Assembly: GCA_027307165.1 (NCBI GenBank)
Contig: DAHUXM010000016.1
Coordinates: 62,001-126,000, forward strand
Direction: 5' to 3'
DNA length: 64,000 nucleotides
From: Gemmatimonadota bacterium
GTDB lineage: Bacteria; Gemmatimonadota; Gemmatimonadetes; Gemmatimonadales; Gemmatimonadaceae
Made by a program: the position numbers and the translations under genes. Shown here one piece after another: positions 26,328-37,951 of this stretch; position 1 is the stretch's first letter, and every line of letters begins with the position of its first letter. The notes under the pieces are model-generated. The model worked only from the letters and a program-made list of their open reading frames with translations. It did not search any database and had not been told where the DNA came from.

Positions 26328-29300
26328 CTAAACGTGCAGCTCGTCATGCTCGCGCGATACCATCAGATACAACACCGGCATCAGAAACACACTCAGGAGC
26401 AATCGTGAAAAGAGGCCGCCCACGATCACCATCGCGAATGGGCGTTGGGAATCGGATCCCACTCCGGTAGAAAAGGCTGCAGGAAGCAGGCCCAGCGCGG
26501 CAACGAGCGCGGTCATCATGATCGGTCGCAATCGCAGCAACGCAGCGTCCAGCGTCGCTTCGGATATCCCGAGCCCGCCAAGCCTCAGCTCATTGGCGTA
26601 TGAGATGTAGACCACCGCCGTCTGCACCGATACACCGAACAAAGCGAGGAAGCCGATTCCGGACGATACCGAGAACGGTGTTCCCGATATCCACAATGCG
26701 ACCAACCCACCCAGCGGTGCGGACAACAGCACTCCGACGACTGTGATGAATGGAAACTTGAAATTCCGATACAACGCGAAGAGCAGAATGAAGATCACGG
26801 CGAGCGTCAGCGGCAGGACTATCTGCAGCTGACGACGTGAAGCGGTGTATTCCTCGAACTCCCCACCCCAGACTATGGAATATCCGGGCGGCAGCTTCAC
26901 CTTGCGCTCAACCTGCGCGCGCGCGTCATCCACTGCGCCGGCCAGATCTCGACCGGTCACCGAATACTGCAGACCGATGTAGCGCGAGTTGTCCTGCCGG
27001 TAGATGAACGACGCACCGTTGTCGATCTTGAGCGTAGTCACCTCACGAAGCGGGATCTGCGCGCCACTCGGCGTCGCAATGAGAATGTTGCCGATCTCGT
27101 CCGCTGTCTCGCGGAACTGTGGTTGCAAACGCACTACGAGATCGTACAACTGCTCGCCCTGCACGACCTGAGTCGCCGCTGAGCCGCCGACAGCAGCCTC
27201 GATCAGCCCGTTCACGTCCGAAACGTTGAGGCCGTAGCGCGCCATCTTTGCGCGATCCGCCGTTACCGTCAGCGAAGGCTGGCCCAGTTCCTGGACAAGC
27301 GTAACCTGAGTGATGCCGCGCACCTGATCGAGGACCTTCTTGATCTCCGTTCCGCGCTCCTGCAGAACTTTCAGATCGGTCCCGAATATCTTCGCGTCCA
27401 GCGAGCTCTTGAGGCCCGTTTCGGCTTCGTCCACGGCATCTTCAGCCGGCTGAGTGTAGTTGAACGTGATTCCGGGATAAACGCGCAACTTCTTGTCGAT
27501 CGCCGCGATCAGCTCGGGTTTCGTGTGATACTTGCCGTGCCACTCTCCATACGGTTTGAGCCCCACGTAGAATTCAGCGTTGAAGAATCCCGTTGCGTCG
27601 GTTCCGTCGTCCGGACGGCCGTGCTCGGACGCTACCAGCGTGACTTCGGGGAACGACTTGATGATCGCCCTTATCTGCGGGACGATCTTCGATGACTCCT
27701 CGAACGAGATCGTGTACGGCATCGTCGCGCGCACCCAGAGCGCGCCCTCGTCCAGTTTGGGCATGAACTCGCCGCCGATGCGCGTGATCAGCAGGAGGCA
27801 AGCGACGCCGATCGCAATCGATCCCCAGAGCACGATCTTCGCGTGCTGGAGACTCCATTCCAGGCCGCGCCTGTACTGCAGGAGAATCCATTCGAAGGTC
27901 GCATTCCGGCGTTCCTTCACACCGCCGCGCAGCACCACCGCGCACACCACCGGAAGCAGCGTGATCGTCACAAGCAGCGATCCGATCAGTGCAAATATCG
28001 TGGTATCCGCCATCGGCTTGAACAACCTGCCCGACGGTCCGGTGAGGACGTAGATTGGCGAGAAGCCTGCGATGATTACGGCTATCGCGTACACGATTGG
28101 ACGATCCACTTCCGCGGCAGCGTCGGTTATCACCGTCTTTATGTCATAAGCCGTGCCGTGTCGCCGTGCCAGTTGCCGGTGGATGTTCTCGACCATCACC
28201 ACGGCGCCATCGACCAGAATTCCAAAGTCGATCGCACCGATCGAGAGCAGGTTCGCCGGGATCCCCTTGAGATCCAGACAGATGAACGCGAACATCAACG
28301 CCAGCGGTATCGACACCGCGACGATGAGCCCCGAGCGGATGTCGTACAGGAAGAAGATCAGGATCACCACCACCAGAACGATGCCGCGAAGGAGATTGTC
28401 CTCCACCGTCTTGGTCGTGAGCTGTATGAGATCGCTGCGGTCGTAGAACGGGACGACCTTGACGTCCTTGGGAAGGATTCTTGTATTGAGCTCGTTCGTC
28501 TTCTGTTCGACGCGCTTGAGCACCGTCTGCGCCTGCTCGCCGGTGCGCATCAGGATCACGCCTTCCACGGCGTCGTTCTGGTCATTGAAGCCGAACTGAC
28601 CGAGCCGCGGCGCATAACCGATCTCGACAGAGCCGACGTCCTTCACCAGTACCGGCGTTCCGTTCTGCACGGAGACTACGGTGTTTGCGATATCCTCCAG
28701 AGTGTTGATTCGACCGAGTCCGCGAACATAGTAGAACTGCCCGCCCTCGGAGTAGAAACCGCCGCCCGCGTTCCCGTTGTTGTTGCCAAGCGCGTTCGCC
28801 AGAGTGGATACGTTCAGTCCGGCTCCTGCAAGCTTGGTGGGGTCGACCAGCACCTGGTACTGCATCGTCTGGCCGCCGAGCGACGACATGTCGGCAACAC
28901 CAGGTACAGCCTTGTACTGTTTCTGGAGGATCCAGTCCTGAATGTTCTTGAGCTGCATCGGTGTGCGGTCCGGACTCTGGACGACGTATCGATACACCAA
29001 CCCGGATGGCGACGACATCGGCGCGACGGACGAGGACACACCGGCAGGCAGGCTCAGATCCGGTATGCGCTCGAACACCTGCTGCCGTGCGAAATACGTG
29101 TCGGTCCGATCGTCGAATGTCATCGTCACATCGGACAGGCCGTACAGCGAGATCGATCGCATGACTTTCAGATTCGGCGTGCCGTTCATGCCCGCCTCGA
29201 CTGGTACCGTGATCAGTCGCTCCACTTCTTCAGCGGCATGGCCCGGCCACTGAGATATGATCTCGACCATCGGAGGCGAGACGTCGGGATACGCATCGAC

Positions 29301-29516
29301 CGGCAGTCGGGAAAAGGACCACGCACCCACTCCGATCAACACGATCGCGAGAATCCCGGTCAACAGCGGCTGCGCCAGTGAGGCAGCTACGACGCGATTC
29401 ACGAACGATTGCGCCGCGCCCTCCATCGAGCCGGGCTCCTCTATCTGTGGCAGTGCGCTGTGCGGGTAGTCTGCGCCGGACCCCTCGGATGGTCCAGTGG
29501 AATCGGGAGGGGTCAC
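26328..29516 (-). CDS. czcA: Heavy-metal efflux RND transporter, CzcA-like
   Basis: 1062 residues, about 12 membrane segments and two large periplasmic loops. In the fourth helix (near residue 430) the signature DFGILVDGAVVMVEN fits the DFG-x3-DGA-x3-VEN pattern of HME-RND pumps for divalent cations (Zn, Co, Cd, Ni), rather than the Cu/Ag branch. The first 30 residues are Pro/Ser-rich; MEGAAQSF further on could be the true start. It overlaps czcB by 4 bp. Metal specificity is inferred from the signature only. Confidence 0.93.
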   Translation of the reverse strand: MTPPDSTGPSEGSGADYPHSALPQIEEPGSMEGAAQSFVNRVVAASLAQPLLTGILAIVLIGVGAWSFSRLPVDAYPDVSPPMVEIISQWPGHAAEEVERLITVPVEAGMNGTPNLKVMRSISLYGLSDVTMTFDDRTDTYFARQQVFERIPDLSLPAGVSSSVAPMSSPSGLVYRYVVQSPDRTPMQLKNIQDWILQKQYKAVPGVADMSSLGGQTMQYQVLVDPTKLAGAGLNVSTLANALGNNNGNAGGGFYSEGGQFYYVRGLGRINTLEDIANTVVSVQNGTPVLVKDVGSVEIGYAPRLGQFGFNDQNDAVEGVILMRTGEQAQTVLKRVEQKTNELNTRILPKDVKVVPFYDRSDLIQLTTKTVEDNLLRGIVLVVVILIFFLYDIRSGLIVAVSIPLALMFAFICLDLKGIPANLLSIGAIDFGILVDGAVVMVENIHRQLARRHGTAYDIKTVITDAAAEVDRPIVYAIAVIIAGFSPIYVLTGPSGRLFKPMADTTIFALIGSLLVTITLLPVVCAVVLRGGVKERRNATFEWILLQYRRGLEWSLQHAKIVLWGSIAIGVACLLLITRIGGEFMPKLDEGALWVRATMPYTISFEESSKIVPQIRAIIKSFPEVTLVASEHGRPDDGTDATGFFNAEFYVGLKPYGEWHGKYHTKPELIAAIDKKLRVYPGITFNYTQPAEDAVDEAETGLKSSLDAKIFGTDLKVLQERGTEIKKVLDQVRGITQVTLVQELGQPSLTVTADRAKMARYGLNVSDVNGLIEAAVGGSAATQVVQGEQLYDLVVRLQPQFRETADEIGNILIATPSGAQIPLREVTTLKIDNGASFIYRQDNSRYIGLQYSVTGRDLAGAVDDARAQVERKVKLPPGYSIVWGGEFEEYTASRRQLQIVLPLTLAVIFILLFALYRNFKFPFITVVGVLLSAPLGGLVALWISGTPFSVSSGIGFLALFGVSVQTAVVYISYANELRLGGLGISEATLDAALLRLRPIMMTALVAALGLLPAAFSTGVGSDSQRPFAMVIVGGLFSRLLLSVFLMPVLYLMVSREHDELHV

Positions 29517-30661
29517 AGGCTCTCCGCGAACTGCAGGAACAACGCGCCCTCTGCAACCACCCGATCGCCGGCATTCAGGCCGGACGGTATCTCGTAGTCA
29601 TCGCCGACACGCGCGCCAAGTGTGACGCTGCGCCGCGCATACTGCACGTTGGGCGAATTGCCGGTTGCGACAAAGACGAAAGGAAGGTTCTGATCGTCGC
29701 GAAGCACGGCGCTTACAGGTGCCAGGATCCCCGACTTCTGGTGATCCGCCCTGATCGAGACGTTCACGTACATGTCACGTTTGAGCAGATCGTCGCGGTT
29801 GCGCACCACGAGACGCACGGATGTCGCACGTGTGGAGGAATCGACCAGCGCGCCAACGTAGTCGACAGTGCCGTCGAATGGCGTCGGACTCACGGCGCTC
29901 GTCACGGTCACGTGCTCCCCCTTGTGCACGCTCGCGAGGTCGGACTCGAACACGTTCGCCATTACCCACACCGTCGACAGGTCCGCAATGGTGAACGCTG
30001 GCGTCGCCCCTGCCTGCAGCAGTTGTCCTGGTGTGATGAGCCGCTCGACGACCGTTCCGGCAATTGGTGCACGAATTACACCCGGTATCGCTCCGGTACT
30101 GCCACCGTTCGTCGCGTTCGCGATCACAGCGGGATCGATGCCGAGCGACCTTATCTGCTCGAGCGCCGCCTCCCGGTCAGCGATCGCAGACGCGGCGTCG
30201 GTCTGAGCCTGCTCGAGATCCCGACGCGACAACGCATCGGTCTTGAAGAGTTGCGCGTCCTGGTCGGCAATTCGCTGAAGGTTCGTCGCCGTTGCAACGG
30301 CCTTGCGATAGGTACCGACGGCCGCCGCGAAGTCCGGAGACGAAACCGTTGCCAGCGCGGCGCCGCGCGCGACTACCGTGCCAGGCTGCACGAGCAGTCT
30401 GGTCACGGGTCCCGAAACAGGTGACAGCACCTGCGTCGATCTGTCACCATTGAACGCGACTGTACCGGTTGTCGAAACGCTGGAATAGAACCTGGACGGA
30501 GCAATGGTATCAAGATGAATACGCGTCTGTTGCTCGGCCGTGAGCGTGAGGTTGGACGGGTTCGCTGATGCCGGCGTCACGGTATTGGCTGACTCGTCCG
30601 ACCCGCCGCAAGCCGACAGGAGAACGAGGCCGGCAATCAAACAGGATGACTTCATGCTCAT
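29513..30661 (-). CDS. czcB: RND membrane-fusion protein, CzcB-like lipoprotein
   Basis: 382 residues. The lipoprotein signal ends LLSAC (Cys18). A barrel-sandwich half-motif (VSTTGTVAFNGD, VLSPVSGPVTRLLVQPGTVV), a helical hairpin (about 120-190) and the second half (GVIRAPIAGTVVERLITPGQ) make the HlyD/CzcB plan. It should join the inner pump to the outer channel. The genes on either side each overlap it by 4 bp. No His-rich metal-binding N-terminus is visible. Confidence 0.92.
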   Translation of the reverse strand: MSMKSSCLIAGLVLLSACGGSDESANTVTPASANPSNLTLTAEQQTRIHLDTIAPSRFYSSVSTTGTVAFNGDRSTQVLSPVSGPVTRLLVQPGTVVARGAALATVSSPDFAAAVGTYRKAVATATNLQRIADQDAQLFKTDALSRRDLEQAQTDAASAIADREAALEQIRSLGIDPAVIANATNGGSTGAIPGVIRAPIAGTVVERLITPGQLLQAGATPAFTIADLSTVWVMANVFESDLASVHKGEHVTVTSAVSPTPFDGTVDYVGALVDSSTRATSVRLVVRNRDDLLKRDMYVNVSIRADHQKSGILAPVSAVLRDDQNLPFVFVATGNSPNVQYARRSVTLGARVGDDYEIPSGLNAGDRVVAEGALFLQFAESL

Positions 30662-31929
30662 TGGTTCGGTCCGGAAGCGATGGTTTCGAGTGGCACACTT
30701 ACAGCTCGTTCCAGATCGGATCTGGACGTGTTGGCCGCGGCCAGGGCGTCGGAATACTGACCCTCAGCGGCGAGCAGAGTGCGGCGTGCGTCGATGACTT
30801 CAAACGCCGACGATCCGCCAATTGCGTAGCTCGCGGCGGTCGATCGGTACGCTTCACGTGCTGCCGGAAGCAGCTCATCACGTATGTAGATCGCCTGCCG
30901 TAGCGACGTGCTCGCCGCGGTATATGCGTTTCGCACGTCCTGGCCAACCTCCGCTTCGAGATCGCGGTACGACGCGGCCAACTCTCGCTCGAAGTGCAGC
31001 GACTGGCTCACCTCACCCTTCGTGTGCTGCCAGAACAGCAACGGAAGCGGAAATGCGAGCCCGGTAGAGAAGACGCCCGGCCCGCTGTTACCCGACACAT
31101 CGCGCGAAACGCCAAGGGTGAGATCGGGAAGCCAGAATTCACGCGCGAGAGTGGTGGCGGAGTGGGCTCCCTTGCGCTGCGCCATGAGACCGGCGAGCTC
31201 TGGCCGCGCATTCAACGCCTCGCGCTCGAGCACGTCGACCGACGGGAGCGACGGAGGGACCGTCAGCGAATCCGTCGCGACGATTGGAGCGCCAAGCCTC
31301 CGTCCCATGAAGCGATTCAATCCCGACGATGCATTCGCGATCGCGCGCTCGTTCGATATCAGATCGTTGGTCGCCGCGGCAACGTCCACCTGCGCCTTGA
31401 TGACGTCCAGCCGCGGTGCTGTCCCGGCATCGAACCGCGCCTGCGTGCGTTTGAGAAAGTCGTTCGCGAGCGTCTGTGCTTCGGTAAAATCCGCTCGATG
31501 TCGCAGCGCGACCAACAGCGAATCGTATTGCTCGGCGGTCAGCGCAGCGATCTGACGCTGTAGCGCAGCGTAGTTCGCCTGCGCGTTGCGTATGCCGGCA
31601 CCCGCGACGTCGCCGCGCAGGCGGAACTTGTCAGGAAACGGAACTTGCAGCGTTGCACCGACATTCTTCTGGCCGGTAGCCGAGGACCGGAACAAACCGG
31701 GTTGCCCATCCAGCGAAGCCGTGACAGCCGGATCGGGAATGGCGACCGCCTGCACCTTGGCTGCGCGAAGCTCGGCGATCTGCTCGCGCGCAACGTCGAG
31801 CTGCGGGTTGCGTTCGAGCGCCAGCTGGACCGCGGACGCGCGAGTCAGTAGAAGTGTATCAGGAGGTTGTTGGGCAGACGCGCCGCTTGCACACAGTGCG
31901 AGCAGCGCAGTCCAGCGTGCTGGGGACAT
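30658..31929 (-). CDS. czcC: TolC-like outer-membrane channel, CzcC-like
   Basis: 423 residues with a signal peptide (cleavage near ASAQQP). Two OEP repeats are seen in the paired blocks of long helices: ALERNPQLDVAREQI near the start and DVRNAYTAASTSLRQ in the second half. It is the first gene of czcCBA, preceded on the same strand by a small cysteine-containing membrane protein gene. It provides the exit duct for the pump. Confidence 0.9.
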   Translation of the reverse strand: MSPARWTALLALCASGASAQQPPDTLLLTRASAVQLALERNPQLDVAREQIAELRAAKVQAVAIPDPAVTASLDGQPGLFRSSATGQKNVGATLQVPFPDKFRLRGDVAGAGIRNAQANYAALQRQIAALTAEQYDSLLVALRHRADFTEAQTLANDFLKRTQARFDAGTAPRLDVIKAQVDVAAATNDLISNERAIANASSGLNRFMGRRLGAPIVATDSLTVPPSLPSVDVLEREALNARPELAGLMAQRKGAHSATTLAREFWLPDLTLGVSRDVSGNSGPGVFSTGLAFPLPLLFWQHTKGEVSQSLHFERELAASYRDLEAEVGQDVRNAYTAASTSLRQAIYIRDELLPAAREAYRSTAASYAIGGSSAFEVIDARRTLLAAEGQYSDALAAANTSRSDLERAVSVPLETIASGPNQ

Positions 31930-32003
31930 GCGATCTCTCTCGTTGTGTTGACACGCCGGCCTGCGCGCGGGTGCGGAAATGCACCCGGGCTACCGGACGT
32001 GGA

Positions 32004-32363
32004 CTACACAGACGCGGGAGGCGCCCTGGGCTGGACCGATTTGAGCTGAAGGGCTTCGATCCACCCTGCAGCGGTAGTGACCGGCCTGAAGATGGGCTGG
32101 CCTGGCGGCGCGGGGACCGCCGCCGGATGCGAGCTCAACGCGTGGAGCGACAGCACCGAGCACGCGGCGCACGACGCAGCGTCGTGCGTGAAATGACCCC
32201 GATGGTTTCCCGCCGCCTCGACGTGCGCGGACAGCCCAAAGCCGCGGCTCTCGGAGAGAGGAGCCACCGCTATCCAGCATTGGGCAAGAATGGCCAGCAC
32301 AGCTGCCAGCCGCCATCCCCACCGGCCGCTACTACGTCGTACGCTTTGGGTCGGTCTGAGCAT
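32004..32363 (-). CDS. Small secreted or membrane protein with Cys pair, upstream of czcCBA
   Basis: 119 residues from ATG 32363; the open frame extends to 32621 but that part is Arg/Pro-rich. A basic N-terminus and one hydrophobic segment (about 16-31) precede HDAASCAACSVLSLHALSSH, with a CxxC pair flanked by His. It is reminiscent of DUF2946-like small proteins found with copper or other metal genes. Its place 75 bp before czcC suggests a metal-related role; this is inference. Confidence 0.6.
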   Translation of the reverse strand: MLRPTQSVRRSSGRWGWRLAAVLAILAQCWIAVAPLSESRGFGLSAHVEAAGNHRGHFTHDAASCAACSVLSLHALSSHPAAVPAPPGQPIFRPVTTAAGWIEALQLKSVQPRAPPASV

Positions 32364-32473
32364 CCGGTCTAATCGTATACCAGCACACGTATTACGCACC
32401 AGTGGGCAAAACGCTACGGCACGCCGCCCACTCAGGATGCGTCGCGCCGGGCTCTTGCCCGTGGGACGCCCGG

Positions 32474-32521
32474 GCGGCCAGCCCCGTCGCGGGGCGCAAA
32501 ATGGCCGCAGGGTGGCGCCAC
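32474..32521 (+). promoter_or_regulatory. GC-rich structured leader before malic enzyme
   Basis: GCGGCCA (32474-32480) pairs with TGGCCGC (32502-32508) and encloses a second hairpin, GCCCCG-TCG-CGGGGC (32481-32495). A 10-bp palindrome GTGGCGCCAC follows at 32512-32521. It lies 34 bases before the ATG. I do not recognise a riboswitch class. Confidence 0.35.
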
Positions 32522-32554
32522 GACCCCCCGGAGTGCGATCTTTGGAAGCCTTAG

Positions 32555-34828
<2,274 letters not shown>

Positions 34829-34859
34829 CCACATTCACATTCAATTGAAGAGAACATAG

Positions 34860-36437
34860 ATGTCCGCAAATTCACTCAAGGATCAGGGCCTCGCACCCAC
34901 CGGCACTGTTCATTTCAACATGGTGCCGCCGGAGCTCTTCGACGCAGCTGCTCGGCGTCAGGAAGGCCAGTTCGCCGACATGGGACCGTACGCTGCCGTC
35001 ACCGCACCGCACACCGGCCGCTCGCCCAAGGACAAGTTCCTGGTCAGCAACCCTTCCACTGACGGCGATGTCGATTGGGGCGATGTGAATCGCAAGATGG
35101 ACCCAGCGCACTTCGCCGCTCTCCTTGCGGACGTCCAGGCGTACCTCGACAAGCAGCCGGAGCTCTTCGTTCAGGATCTGTATTGCGGAGCAGATCCCAA
35201 CTACCAGCTCTCGGTTCGCTACGTCTCGCCAAACGCATGGCAGATGGCATTCGTGCGGAACATGTTCATTCGTCCCGATCGCAAGACGCTCGAGACGTTC
35301 GTGCCCAACTTCACGGTGCTCCACGCACCCGAGATGCAGGCCGATCCTGCGAAACACGGCACGCGTACCGGCACCTTCGTAGTATTGAACCTCGCCAAGC
35401 GCATGATCCTCATCGGCGGCACACGCTACGCCGGCGAGCTCAAGAAGGCGATGTTCACGGTGATGAACTACATGCTCCCCAAGCAGGGCGTTCTCTCAAT
35501 GCACTGCTCCGCGAACATCGGCAAGGCCGGCGACACCGCTCTCTTCTTCGGGCTTTCAGGGACGGGAAAAACCACGCTTTCGGCCGATCCATCGCGCGAC
35601 CTCATCGGTGACGACGAGCACGGCTGGTCCAAAGAGGGCGTGTTCAATTTCGAGGGCGGATGCTACGCCAAGGTGATCAATCTGTCGCCGGACACCGAGC
35701 CTGACATCTACCGCACCACGCAGATGTTCGGCACCATCCTCGAGAACGTCGTACTCGACGATCAGAAGCGCATCAAGTTCGCCGATCAGTCGATCACGGA
35801 AAACACGCGCGCTTCCTATCCGCTCACATACATCCCGAACCACGTGCCGAGCGGCCGCGGTGGACATCCAAGGAACGTAGTCCTGCTCACCGCCGACGCA
35901 TTCGGCGTGCTGCCGCCAATCTCCAAGCTCACCCCCGAGCAGGCGATGTACTACTTCCTGTCCGGCTACACCGCCAAGGTCGCGGGCACCGAGCGCGGTG
36001 TGACCGAGCCGCAGGCGACCTTCAGCGCTGCATTCGGCGCGGTGTTCCTGGTCTGGCCAGCAGCGAAATACGCGGACATGCTCGGCGAGCTGCTGCGCGA
36101 GCACGGCTCCAACGTCTGGCTCCTCAATACCGGCTGGAGCGGCGGCCCGTACGGCGTCGGCAAGCGCATGAAGCTGAGCTACACGCGAGCCATGGTCAAC
36201 GCGTTGCTGAGCGGGGCGCTCGACAAGGTACCGACCACCACCGATCCGATCTTCGGCCTCAACGTACCGCAGTCGGTGCCGGACGTCCCCAAGGAGATCC
36301 TGAATGCGCGTGGCACCTGGGACGACAAGGACGCATACGACAAGCAGGCACGCAAGCTCGCCGGCATGTTCCGCGATAACTTCGCGCAGTTCAAGGGTGC
36401 CTCGGACGCGATCAAGGCCGCGGGACCAAAGGGATAA
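34860..36437 (+). CDS. pckA: Phosphoenolpyruvate carboxykinase (ATP)
   Basis: 525 residues, full length. The P-loop GLSGTGKTTLSADPSRDLIGDDEHGW (near 232-258) holds the ATP and metal sites. HTGRSPKDKF (near 50) binds substrate. It converts oxaloacetate and ATP to PEP, CO2 and ADP in gluconeogenesis. Start ATG 34860 follows a purine-rich GAAGAG. It lies directly after maeB. Confidence 0.96.
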   Translation: MSANSLKDQGLAPTGTVHFNMVPPELFDAAARRQEGQFADMGPYAAVTAPHTGRSPKDKFLVSNPSTDGDVDWGDVNRKMDPAHFAALLADVQAYLDKQPELFVQDLYCGADPNYQLSVRYVSPNAWQMAFVRNMFIRPDRKTLETFVPNFTVLHAPEMQADPAKHGTRTGTFVVLNLAKRMILIGGTRYAGELKKAMFTVMNYMLPKQGVLSMHCSANIGKAGDTALFFGLSGTGKTTLSADPSRDLIGDDEHGWSKEGVFNFEGGCYAKVINLSPDTEPDIYRTTQMFGTILENVVLDDQKRIKFADQSITENTRASYPLTYIPNHVPSGRGGHPRNVVLLTADAFGVLPPISKLTPEQAMYYFLSGYTAKVAGTERGVTEPQATFSAAFGAVFLVWPAAKYADMLGELLREHGSNVWLLNTGWSGGPYGVGKRMKLSYTRAMVNALLSGALDKVPTTTDPIFGLNVPQSVPDVPKEILNARGTWDDKDAYDKQARKLAGMFRDNFAQFKGASDAIKAAGPKG

Positions 36438-36492
36438 CGAACGCTCAGCCCGGCTAACACCGCGCAGCGCCGGCGGCGTTAGCTTTCGGGTC

Positions 36493-37713
36493 ATGGAAAT
36501 CATCCGCGACCCGATCTGGAACAACATTCGCGTCGACTCGTTGGCGCTGGAACTGGTGGACACACCGGTATTCCAGCGCCTTCGTTACGTCCGGCAGTTG
36601 GGGCTCGCGTATCTCGTATATCCCGGCGCGACTCACACGCGCTTCGAGCATGCGCTCGGCGCATATCACCTGTGCCGGATTGCGATCGGCCTGCTGCGCG
36701 AGCGGGGGATCGCCGATGTTCCGGAAGAAGAGTGCACGGTAACGACGATTGCGGCGCTGCTGCACGACGTCGGCCACTACCCGTTCTCGCACGCTCTGGA
36801 AGAGATTGGCGCGACCAACCACGAGGAGGTGGCGACTGCGCTCGTGACGACCGGCCCCGTGGCATCGATTCTTCGCTCCCGGATCGGAGAGAACGCACCC
36901 GAGCGAATCATCGCGCTGATTCGCGGCGAGGCGGATTCCCCGCTTCAGGGACTGGTATCCGGATCGCTCGATCTCGACAAGATCGAATACCTCAAGCGCG
37001 ATGCACACATGTGCGGAGTCGCATACGGCGAGATCGATGTGGATCGGCTGATCAACTCGATGGTGCTCGTCGGCGATCCAGTCACGGGACTCCAGACTGT
37101 CGGCGTCGCCGAGAAGGGATTGTCCGCGCTGGAATCACTTCTGTTCGCGAAGTACCAGATGTACCGCAATGTGTACTGGCATCACGCAGTGCGTAGCGCT
37201 ACGGCGATGTACAAGCGCGTTGTGGAAGACGCGTGCGATAGCGGAACACTGACGCAGGGGAAGCTCGTCAGCTTCACCGATGAGGGATTGCTCTACTTCT
37301 TGCAGGATCGTGCACCATCGCCGTTGCTGGCCGCACTTCGCTCACGTCATCTCTTCAAGCGCGTCGCGGAATGGCCGGCGTCCGAGCTCGATGACGGATT
37401 CGGCGACTGGATCGGCAACGATCGCAAGCGCACGCGTGCCGCGGAGAACGCACTGGGCTCGATGCTCGGCTTGAAGAGCGGCGAGCTGTTGCTGGACTAT
37501 CCCGAGAAGACGCAGATGCTCGGGCTGGACATAGCAGTATTGCGACGCGATGCAACCGTCGAGACACTCACCAATCGCGGCATCTCGGGCGCGATAAATC
37601 TTCCGCGACTGTCGGAAGAACTGTATCGCTCCGCGCGCTGGCTGCGCGTGTTCACCGCGCGTCGGCTGGAAGCGCCAGCGGATGAGATAATGCGGAGCAT
37701 CGCGGCTTCCTGA
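36493..37713 (+). CDS. HD-superfamily phosphohydrolase
   Basis: 406 residues from ATG 36493; upstream extension to 36304 lies inside pckA in another frame and is rejected. THTRFEHALGAYHL and LLHDVGHYPFSHALE carry the HD metal ligands in the arrangement of dGTPase/SAMHD1-like and YdhJ-like proteins (COG1078). Substrate unknown; a nucleotide or dNTP is likely for the family. 55 bases after pckA, possibly same transcript. Confidence 0.88.
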   Translation: MEIIRDPIWNNIRVDSLALELVDTPVFQRLRYVRQLGLAYLVYPGATHTRFEHALGAYHLCRIAIGLLRERGIADVPEEECTVTTIAALLHDVGHYPFSHALEEIGATNHEEVATALVTTGPVASILRSRIGENAPERIIALIRGEADSPLQGLVSGSLDLDKIEYLKRDAHMCGVAYGEIDVDRLINSMVLVGDPVTGLQTVGVAEKGLSALESLLFAKYQMYRNVYWHHAVRSATAMYKRVVEDACDSGTLTQGKLVSFTDEGLLYFLQDRAPSPLLAALRSRHLFKRVAEWPASELDDGFGDWIGNDRKRTRAAENALGSMLGLKSGELLLDYPEKTQMLGLDIAVLRRDATVETLTNRGISGAINLPRLSEELYRSARWLRVFTARRLEAPADEIMRSIAAS

Positions 37714-37737
37714 GCCCTTTGCGGCAGGTGGAACAAT

Positions 37738-37756
37738 TAGTTGACTTAGTCAACTA
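37738..37756. promoter_or_regulatory. 19-bp perfect palindrome, operator-like
   Basis: TAGTTGACT, one central T, AGTCAACTA. It lies 25 bases after the HD gene and about 195 bases before the lipoprotein gene. It is AT-rich with no T-run, so a terminator is unlikely. Length and symmetry fit a dimeric regulator of MarR type. It includes a TTGACT that could serve as a -35. No regulator gene is nearby. Confidence 0.5.
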
Positions 37757-37951
37757 TCTTGCGGGCGGGGTATCGCAAGCCCCACCGCCGTAAACGTTAG
37801 CGCTTCCTTAATGCGCTATCACCGCAGAGCTCTTAACACAGCGCCGAGACTTGGCGTCATAGATGGCGAAGTCGGTAAACGCCGACGGCGCGCAAGACAC
37901 CGTTTTATGCGCGGATTGTGAACCTGGCCCTCGTGGCACGGAGCTTATACG

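Noticed and set aside
26065-26331. Plus-strand open frame between the GHL10 gene and czcA
   Set aside because: Arg/Ala-rich shadow; the minus-strand remnant explains this stretch better.
27843-29381. 512-residue open frame opposite czcA
   Set aside because: Composition of an antisense frame in GC-rich DNA; czcA is unmistakable.
36304-36492. N-terminal extension of the HD protein
   Set aside because: It lies inside pckA in another frame and is Arg/Thr-rich; ATG 36493 starts the conserved domain.
37757-37951. Cyclic-di-GMP (GEMM) or other riboswitch before the lipoprotein gene
   Set aside because: Some short hairpins exist but the conserved motifs of the class are not there.
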